From contig CAZCMS010000008.1 in assembly GCA_964499935.1 (NCBI GenBank), forward strand, positions 1 to 22,805: a DNA stretch of 22,805 bases, written 5' to 3'. The translations under genes were made by a program, and so were the position numbers. This DNA is from CALBGR01 sp964499935. Lineage in GTDB: Bacteria; Patescibacteriota; Saccharimonadia; Saccharimonadales; UBA4665. Under the pieces are notes generated by a model that made no database searches, was not told the origin of the DNA, and saw only the letters and a program-made list of their open reading frames with translations. Shown in pieces: positions 13,466 to 19,103 of the stretch; within the stretch, counting starts at the first letter, position 1; each line of letters starts with the position of its first letter.

Positions 13466-14818
13466 ATGCCACAGGTTGCACCAGCTATAGAAACATTTGC
13501 ACGAATAAAAGTCATTGGCGTCGGTGGCGCAGGGGGTGCTGCGATTAATCGCATGATTGAGTCGGGGGTAGAAGGTGTTGAATTTATCGCAATCAACACT
13601 GATGCTCAGGCCTTACACCACTCTTTGGCAAAGGAAAAAATCCACATAGGTAAAGATGAAACTCGCGGACTTGGTGCTGGTGCTGATCCTTCGGTAGGTG
13701 AACGCGCAGCCGAAGAGTCTCTTGATGAAATTAAGGCTGCTCTTGAAGGTGCGGATATGGTATTTATTACCATTGGTGCTGGCGGTGGTACAGGTAGTGG
13801 TGCTGGCCATGTAGTTGCACAGGCTGCTCAGGAGCTAGGAATTCTTGTGGTCGGGTTTGCTACAAAGCCTTTTGCTTTCGAAGGCGAGAAGCGTCGAAAG
13901 AATGCTGAACTAGCTATAGGTAATTTACGAAGTGCTGTCGACACGCTCATTGTGATTCCAAATGATCGCCTACTACAGACTATAGACAGGCAAACGCCTC
14001 TTCTGGAGGCCTTTAAGGTTGCTGACGACGTGCTTCGTCAAGGAGTGCAAGGCATATCTGACTTGATTACCGTGCACGGGCTTATTAACTTAGACTTTGC
14101 CGACGTTAAGACAGTGATGGCAAATGCTGGATCTGCATTAATGGGTATAGGGCGCGCAAGTGGCGAGGATCGGGCTGTTAACGCTGCTCAACAGGCCATT
14201 GATTCGCCACTACTTGAGGTATCTATAGACGGTGCTCGGGGTATCTTGTTCAATGTTATTGGTGGTAATGACCTTTCTATGCATGAAATTAATACTGCTG
14301 CAGAAACTATCACAAATGCTGCTGACAGTGATGCGAATATTATCTTCGGTGCCACAATTAACCCTGAGCTTGATGGCGAAATTATTGTTACAGTGGTTGC
14401 AACAGGTTTCGATGCTTCATATTTTTCTGAGCGATCACAGCAGTCTATTTCTACCGAGGCAGGCATAGACAACGAAGCTGCAGAAGGTGCTCCCTCATTT
14501 GGTGCTGTGAGTAGTTCGGATATTTCAGATATAGATCTTACACTCAATGACGATAGTCAACGTGAAGGTGATATTACTAAGAGTAGCTTTACCGATGATA
14601 ACCATAATACTCCAAATATGTGGACTATTGAAGATGAAAAAAATGATACTGACGCACCAGATAAAGATGCTTCAATAAACAATGAAGCAGAATCTCGTAG
14701 CTCTATGGAGGGGTCATTGTTTGGGGACCATAGCGAAGACGATGAACTTGAAAAACCTTCTTTTCTTCGAAGACTTACACGTCGCAACAAAGACAGCGAA
14801 AAAACTGACGACAAATAG
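13466..14818 (+). CDS. ftsZ: Cell division protein FtsZ
   Basis: This 450-residue tubulin-like GTPase forms the division ring. Key sites: N-terminal nucleotide loop GVGGAGGAAINRM (18-30), tubulin signature GGGTGSG (106-112), and the T7-loop residues Asn208, Asp210 and Asp213 (NLDFAD) that complete the GTPase site. The core ends near residue 320. A linker of about 105 residues follows, rich in Asp, Glu and Ser and likely disordered. The conserved C-terminal peptide that binds FtsA and other partners is seen as PSFLRR at 431-436, followed by a further 14-residue charged tail. The N-terminal extension is short. The preceding ftsA gene confirms the division cluster; other dcw genes are absent. 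Confidence 0.97.
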   Translation: MPQVAPAIETFARIKVIGVGGAGGAAINRMIESGVEGVEFIAINTDAQALHHSLAKEKIHIGKDETRGLGAGADPSVGERAAEESLDEIKAALEGADMVFITIGAGGGTGSGAGHVVAQAAQELGILVVGFATKPFAFEGEKRRKNAELAIGNLRSAVDTLIVIPNDRLLQTIDRQTPLLEAFKVADDVLRQGVQGISDLITVHGLINLDFADVKTVMANAGSALMGIGRASGEDRAVNAAQQAIDSPLLEVSIDGARGILFNVIGGNDLSMHEINTAAETITNAADSDANIIFGATINPELDGEIIVTVVATGFDASYFSERSQQSISTEAGIDNEAAEGAPSFGAVSSSDISDIDLTLNDDSQREGDITKSSFTDDNHNTPNMWTIEDEKNDTDAPDKDASINNEAESRSSMEGSLFGDHSEDDELEKPSFLRRLTRRNKDSEKTDDK

Positions 14819-14843
14819 TTTTTACAGAGGTAAAAATCTAATA

Positions 14844-14861
14844 GTGTACTAAATAGTACAC
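14844..14861 (+). promoter_or_regulatory. 18-bp palindrome upstream of nrdR (possible operator)
   Basis: GTGTACTA (14844-14851) and TAGTACAC (14854-14861) are perfect inverted arms around AA. The palindrome ends 11 bases before the nrdR -35 element. No T run follows, so it is not a terminator for ftsZ. It does not match the NrdR-box consensus orientation (ACAC...GTGT), so the binding protein is unknown. Confidence 0.5.
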
Positions 14862-14872
14862 CAATATGGTTA

Positions 14873-14901
14873 TTGCATAACGCTATCCATGGGGGTATTA
14901 T
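14873..14901 (+). promoter_or_regulatory. Promoter of nrdR
   Basis: TTGCAT (14873-14878) and TATTAT (14896-14901) are 17 bases apart. The start near 14908 gives a leader of about 62 bases. That leader contains ACGCTATATATA (14923-14934), close to the left two-thirds of an NrdR box, which would suit autoregulation. Confidence 0.7.
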
Positions 14902-14969
14902 TGAAGCAGTGTACGCTATATATAAAAACTTGGCGTTTGGTACATTGATAATAAAAGGAGGGTAATAAC

Positions 14970-15446
14970 ATGAGGTGCAACCAATGTCAGCAGGTTGACA
15001 CGAAGGTTATTGAGTCTCGTGATGTAACAGATGGAGAAGCGATTCGACGAAGGCGTGAATGCTGTAGGTGTGGATTTCGATTTACGACATATGAGCGTAT
15101 TGAGCGTCCGCAGCTTATCGTGATTAAGAATAGTGGCTCACGCGAACTGTTTAGCAGGGAAAAGCTGCTTGCGGGTTTGTATAGGGCCTGTGAAAAGACC
15201 CCCGTAACAAGTCTAGAACTTGAAAAAGTGGTGTCTGCTGTAGAGCATGAACTGTATCAAGGAAGTGATTCGGAAGTTACGTCATTAAAAATTGGAACAT
15301 TAGTCATGGACCAATTAGCAGGACTCAACGAAGTTGCATACGTGCGTTTCGCAAGTGTCTACCGCAGGTTTAATGATATAGCAGGGTTTGAAAAAGAACT
15401 ATCTCAAATTAAACAGCGGAAGACAGTAGAACACGTCAAAATTTAG
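14970..15446 (+). CDS. nrdR: Transcriptional repressor NrdR
   Basis: This 158-residue protein senses ATP/dATP and represses ribonucleotide reductase genes. The N-terminal zinc ribbon has cysteine pairs at residues 3/6 and 31/34 (MRCNQC and CCRCGFRFTTYE). The ATP-cone domain spans about 48-138, beginning LIVIKNSGSRELFSREKL and ending YVRFASVYRRFNDI. Length is standard (150-160). The Shine-Dalgarno AAAGGAGGG lies a few bases before the ATG. The gene sits just upstream of nrdJ, its expected target, with which it may share or overlap transcripts; nrdJ also has its own promoter. No other RNR genes are in view. Confidence 0.96.
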   Translation: MRCNQCQQVDTKVIESRDVTDGEAIRRRRECCRCGFRFTTYERIERPQLIVIKNSGSRELFSREKLLAGLYRACEKTPVTSLELEKVVSAVEHELYQGSDSEVTSLKIGTLVMDQLAGLNEVAYVRFASVYRRFNDIAGFEKELSQIKQRKTVEHVKI

Positions 15447-15498
15447 AGTATTTGACGGTTCCCCTCGACCTTTAGACGGGTATGTTGTAAATATCGGT

Positions 15499-15527
15499 TT
15501 GTATTTTTTGTGAACCAGGAATATAAC
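15499..15527 (+). promoter_or_regulatory. Promoter of nrdJ
   Basis: TTGTAT (15499-15504) and TATAAC (15522-15527) are 17 bases apart. The start near 15534 gives a leader of about 125 bases before the nrdJ ATG. Confidence 0.65.
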
Positions 15528-15533
15528 TAATAC

Positions 15534-15658
15534 ATACTTGGACTGTGAAGTTCGTGGGGAGCTTGCCTTATTCACCGTGGGGGTGTAGGGAGAACTCTAA
15601 CAAAGACCATATAAAATTAATTAAACTCGTCCAAAATAGGCGAAAAAGTGAGGGTATT
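15534..15658 (+). promoter_or_regulatory. Long structured leader of nrdJ
   Basis: The leader can form AGTTC (15549-15553) with GAACT (15592-15596). Inside, two options exclude each other: GTGAA (15545-15549) with TTCAC (15571-15575), or CACC (15573-15576) with GGTG (15582-15585). The GC-rich part (15553-15590) contrasts with the A-rich stretch before the ATG. I looked for a cobalamin-riboswitch B12 box because class II RNR needs adenosylcobalamin, and did not find one. It may be a regulatory leader of unknown class. Confidence 0.4.
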
Positions 15659-18469
15659 ATGGGACAAAAAACAACAAGCCTGGGAGTTAGGCGATTATTT
15701 ACTGACCCTAAGACAAAGGCGTACGACAAACTGAAGTGGACAAAGCGTGATTCACTTATCAAGAATCCAGCTACAGGGGAAATTGTATTCGAACAAAAAG
15801 ATGCAGAATTCCCTGAAGGCTGGTCCTTGAACGCGATCAATATTGTTTCGCAGAAATATTTTGCTGGCACTCCTGGTACTAGTGAGCGCGAAAAGTCACT
15901 CAAGACTTTGATTAATCGTATCGTGGATACAGTGACTCGTGCTGGACAGCAAGAGGGCTATTTTACGACTGACCAAGAGGCAGAAACATTCCGCGAAGAG
16001 TTAAAGTATATTCTTGCAACTCAGCGCGCAGCATTTAATTCTCCGGTTTGGTTTAATATTGGTGTTCCAAGTCGTGCGCAACAGGCGAGTGCGTGTTTTA
16101 TCCTTGGTGTTGAAGACTCCATGCCATCAATCCTCAATTGGTATGTTGAAGAGGGTATGATCTTCAAGGGTGGGTCTGGCGCTGGAGTTAATCTCAGTAA
16201 TCTTCGTTCATCTGCAGAAGGCTTGAGCTCAAGCGGTGGCAAGGCGTCTGGTCCTGTGAGTTTCATGCGTGGTGCTGACGCGAGCGCAGGTACTATCAAG
16301 AGCGGTGGTAAAACTCGTCGTGCTGCAAAAATGGTAATTCTTAACGCTGATCACCCAGACGTTGAAGAATTTATTTGGTCTAAAGATCGCGAAGAAAAGA
16401 AGGCTCGAGTACTACAAGAGGCTGGTTTTGACATGAGCCTGAATGGACATGATTCGTTTAGTATCCAGTACCAAAACGCCAACAACTCGGTGCGTGTGAC
16501 TGATGAATTTATGCAGGCAGTTGAGAATGATGATAACTGGAATCTAGTTGCTGTTACAGACGGTCGAGTAGTAAAGACAATGAGGGCGCGTGACTTATTC
16601 CGGCAAATTTCTGAGGCTGCATGGGCATGCGCAGACCCAGGTATGCAGTTTGATACTACAATTAACCATTGGCACACCACACCAAATGCAGGGCGTATCA
16701 ATGGTTCAAACCCATGTAGCGAATATATGCACCTCGATAACTCCGCTTGTAACCTTGCATCGATCAACCTTCTGAAGTACCTCAATGCAGATAACACCTT
16801 TGATATCGAGAGCTTCAAGCACACTGTAGAGGTTGTATTTACTGCTCAGGAAATCCTGGTTGGTTATTCGAGCTATCCTACAAAGGGTATCGACAAAAAT
16901 GCACGTGCTTACCGAGAGTTAGGTATGGGTTACGCTAACCTTGGCGCACTTCTTATGGCACAAGGTTTGCCATATGATTCAGAAGAAGGGCGAGCACAGG
17001 CAGCTGCTATCACTGCTATTATGACTGGTCATGCATATGCTACGAGCGCAAAGATTGCGGGTATTGTTGGGCCATTTGCTGGCTACCACAAGGATCGTGA
17101 TGGCATGAACCGCGTCCTACGACTGCATAGAGAGGCTGTATCTAACATTAATGCTGCATTTGTTGCCGAGGATCTTCTCAGTGCAGCAGCAGGCGCTTGG
17201 GATGAGGCTGTTGAGCTTGGTGAACAATATGGTGTTCGTAACTCACAGGCGAGCGTATTGGCGCCAACTGGCACCATTGGCCTTATGATGGACTGTGACA
17301 CTACAGGTATTGAACCTGATTTTAGTCTAGTGAAGCACAAAAACCTCGTTGGTGGTGGCTCTATGGCTATCGTAAACCAAACAGTTCCACGTGCGCTCAA
17401 GACACTGGGCTACGCTAAGCCCGAAATCGATGCGATAGTTGATTATATTCACGACAACAGTACACATGTGGGAGCTCCAGGCCTAAAGAAAGAGCACAAT
17501 GCAGTCTTTGCATGCGCAGTGGGTCAAGAGGCAATCCACTATCTTGGGCACGTAAAGATGATGGGTGCAGTACAGCCTTTCTTGTCTGGCGCAATCTCTA
17601 AGACTGTAAATATGCCAGAAGAGGCAACAGTAGAAGAAGTAGAACAGCTTCATATCGATTCTTGGAAGCTTGGACTGAAAGCAGTTGCAATTTACCGAGA
17701 CAACTGTAAGGTTGCGCAGCCACTCTCTGCTAAGAAAAAGAAGAGTGATGAGGAAGATACTGGCACTGCTGAATCTGTAGCATCTGAAGCTCATATTGAA
17801 GATAAGATTCTTGTAAAGGGTACTGTTCGTAGATTGTTGCCTCAAAAACGTACAAGTCAAACGTACAAGTTCCATCTTGCTGATCTAAAAGGCTTCTTTA
17901 CTGTCAGTGAATACGAAGATGGTACTCCTGGTGAACTCTTCATCAATGTTGCGAAGCAAGGTTCGACACTTTCAGGGCTTATGGATTCATTCGCTATTAG
18001 TGTAAGTCACGGACTACAATACGGTGTGCCTTTAAAGAGCTATGTGAAGACTCTTATGGGCACCAGCTTTGCTCCATCAGGTATCACAGACGATAAGGAT
18101 ATCCGTACGGCAAGCTCTATTACAGACTACATCTTGCGACGTCTTGCGCTTGACTATCTATCTTTCGATGATCGTCTAGAGCTTGGGTTGGCATCTATTG
18201 ATGATATGCCAGATACGCAGATAAGTTTGCTAGCAGAGGCATCGCAGCAACAAGAGAATAATGAGATTGTCGATGACACGGCGCCAGTAGCAGTACCAGA
18301 GGTGGCACAAGTTAGCTCTGCTGCTGTGGAGAGTGTGAAGGCTTCTCAGGCTCAAGATACGCAAAAAGACGATAATGCGCCTCTTTGCTATAGCTGCGGT
18401 AACCAGACTCAGCGAGCAGGTAGCTGCTATGTATGTACCAGTTGTGGTAGTACAACTGGCTGCAGCTAG
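15659..18469 (+). CDS. nrdJ: Adenosylcobalamin-dependent (class II) ribonucleotide reductase
   Basis: This 936-residue enzyme reduces ribonucleotides to deoxyribonucleotides with a B12 radical. From the ATG at 15659: RAAFNSPVWFNIGV (123-136), QASACFILGVEDS (142-154, with redox Cys146), GGSGAGVNLSNLRS (171-184) and NPCSEYMHLD (351-360, with Cys353 and Glu355 for the thiyl-radical site), then SACNLAS with Cys364. APTGTIG and GIEPDFS follow. A TSCPD-type domain lies toward the C-terminus (from about residue 720), and the tail has a cysteine cluster (CYSCGN, CYVCTSCG, GCS) that would pass electrons from thioredoxin. The open frame extends 38 codons further up to 15545, but that part is unlike NrdJ and falls in the structured leader. 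A GAGGG sits before the chosen ATG. NrdR lies immediately upstream. The anaerobic and iron-dependent classes are not seen. Confidence 0.95.
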   Translation: MGQKTTSLGVRRLFTDPKTKAYDKLKWTKRDSLIKNPATGEIVFEQKDAEFPEGWSLNAINIVSQKYFAGTPGTSEREKSLKTLINRIVDTVTRAGQQEGYFTTDQEAETFREELKYILATQRAAFNSPVWFNIGVPSRAQQASACFILGVEDSMPSILNWYVEEGMIFKGGSGAGVNLSNLRSSAEGLSSSGGKASGPVSFMRGADASAGTIKSGGKTRRAAKMVILNADHPDVEEFIWSKDREEKKARVLQEAGFDMSLNGHDSFSIQYQNANNSVRVTDEFMQAVENDDNWNLVAVTDGRVVKTMRARDLFRQISEAAWACADPGMQFDTTINHWHTTPNAGRINGSNPCSEYMHLDNSACNLASINLLKYLNADNTFDIESFKHTVEVVFTAQEILVGYSSYPTKGIDKNARAYRELGMGYANLGALLMAQGLPYDSEEGRAQAAAITAIMTGHAYATSAKIAGIVGPFAGYHKDRDGMNRVLRLHREAVSNINAAFVAEDLLSAAAGAWDEAVELGEQYGVRNSQASVLAPTGTIGLMMDCDTTGIEPDFSLVKHKNLVGGGSMAIVNQTVPRALKTLGYAKPEIDAIVDYIHDNSTHVGAPGLKKEHNAVFACAVGQEAIHYLGHVKMMGAVQPFLSGAISKTVNMPEEATVEEVEQLHIDSWKLGLKAVAIYRDNCKVAQPLSAKKKKSDEEDTGTAESVASEAHIEDKILVKGTVRRLLPQKRTSQTYKFHLADLKGFFTVSEYEDGTPGELFINVAKQGSTLSGLMDSFAISVSHGLQYGVPLKSYVKTLMGTSFAPSGITDDKDIRTASSITDYILRRLALDYLSFDDRLELGLASIDDMPDTQISLLAEASQQQENNEIVDDTAPVAVPEVAQVSSAAVESVKASQAQDTQKDDNAPLCYSCGNQTQRAGSCYVCTSCGSTTGCS

Positions 18470-18487
18470 ACAGTAGCCGTAAGGTAT

Positions 18488-18520
18488 AAAAACAGAGGTA
18501 TATGATGCCTCTGTTTTTTT
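18488..18520 (+). terminator. Intrinsic terminator of nrdJ
   Basis: AAAACAGAGG (18489-18498) pairs perfectly with CCTCTGTTTT (18508-18517) around a nine-base loop, followed by a T run to 18520. It lies 18 bases after the nrdJ stop. Confidence 0.92.
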
Positions 18521-18550
18521 ATCTTCCTTAAGAAATATTTAAGACAAATA

Positions 18551-18559
18551 TGGTATGCT
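18551..18559 (+). promoter_or_regulatory. Extended -10 promoter for the thioredoxin-fold gene
   Basis: TGG-TATGCT (TATGCT at 18554-18559) has the extended TGN motif and ends eight bases before the ATG. No -35 match and no Shine-Dalgarno are seen. It lies just after the nrdJ terminator, so the gene needs its own promoter. Confidence 0.5.
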
Positions 18560-18567
18560 AAAAAGTA

Positions 18568-18834
18568 ATGAAACTGCTTATCTTTTATCGACCAAACAGT
18601 GAACATGCACGAGGCGTAGAGACCTTTATTCACGACTTTCAAAATCAATATCCACTTGATACAAAACTTAAAGTTATGGATCTTGATACTCGGGATGGGG
18701 CAGCTACAGCGACGCTGTATGACGTAGTGCAGTACCCAGCATTTTTAGCAGTCGCTGATGACGGAGTGCTTGTTCGGTCGTGGGAGGGGCAAATGCTTCC
18801 CTTGATGAGTGATGTTGCTGGCTATCTTCGATAA
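18568..18834 (+). CDS. Thioredoxin-fold protein lacking the CxxC pair
   Basis: This 88-residue protein keeps the thioredoxin pattern. The first strand is LLIFYRP (3-9), followed by the helix with conserved spacing, the second central strand LKVMDLDT (34-41) and the cis-Pro segment YDVVQYPAFLAV (51-62, Pro57). Two final strands (DGVLVRSWEG, 65-74) and a C-terminal helix complete it. Where thioredoxins have WCxxC, this protein reads YRPNSEHA, and there is no cysteine in the whole protein. It therefore cannot act as a dithiol reductase and is more likely a binding or structural module. No signal peptide is seen. It directly follows nrdJ, whose tail needs thioredoxin, but after a strong terminator and with its own promoter. 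Fold assignment is by pattern; function unknown. Confidence 0.6.
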   Translation: MKLLIFYRPNSEHARGVETFIHDFQNQYPLDTKLKVMDLDTRDGAATATLYDVVQYPAFLAVADDGVLVRSWEGQMLPLMSDVAGYLR

Positions 18835-18849
18835 ATTTAGTCATGTGTT

Positions 18850-18877
18850 TTGTGAAGAGACGTATTTAGGTTATAAT
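18850..18877 (+). promoter_or_regulatory. Promoter of the ileS T-box transcript
   Basis: TTGTGA (18850-18855) and a perfect TATAAT (18872-18877) are 16 bases apart. The expected start is near 18884, so the whole T-box leader lies downstream. Confidence 0.8.
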
Positions 18878-18883
18878 TACTAC

Positions 18884-19085
18884 AGTTACATGCATCTTTA
18901 CTCTTGTAAGGTGAGCGACTATCAATCGCGAACGCAGCAGGAAGAAATCTAGACTATAGAGAGTAGAACCTGACGGGTAGCCCGTAATAGCAATAAACAA
19001 GCGCTAAAAGAGTCACTTCTTTTGGAAATCAGATGGTACCGCCCTAGAAAAGGGTTCTGATATTCAAAAGAAGTGATTTTTATTT
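18884..19085 (+). promoter_or_regulatory. T-box riboswitch controlling ileS
   Basis: This leader senses uncharged tRNA-Ile. The T-box core TGGTACC (19034-19040) would pair with the tRNA acceptor end; the variable base fits a discriminator A, as in tRNA-Ile. Stem I base: 18897-18905 with 18959-18967. Stem III: ACGGG (18973-18977) with CCCGT (18981-18985). Terminator: TCACTTCTTTTG (19013-19024) pairs perfectly with CAAAAGAAGTGA (19065-19076), then a T run. The alternative antiterminator would pair CTTTT (19019-19023) with AAAAG (19048-19052), leaving the T-box exposed, so the switch acts on transcription. Isoleucine AUC triplets at 18947-18949 (after GAA, as in known specifier loops) and 18921-18923 are candidates for the specifier. 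Stem I is short, with no clear distal loops, and Stem II is not seen. ileS follows, which matches the specificity. Confidence 0.88.
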
Positions 19086-19103
19086 ACCGAAAAGGAGTAA
19101 TAA

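Noticed and set aside
15545..15658. 38-codon N-terminal extension of NrdJ
   Set aside because: Unlike any NrdJ N-terminus I know, lies in a foldable leader, and the ATG at 15659 has a ribosome-binding site.
15447..15658. Cobalamin riboswitch in front of nrdJ
   Set aside because: No B12-box-like conserved core could be found; left as an unclassified leader.
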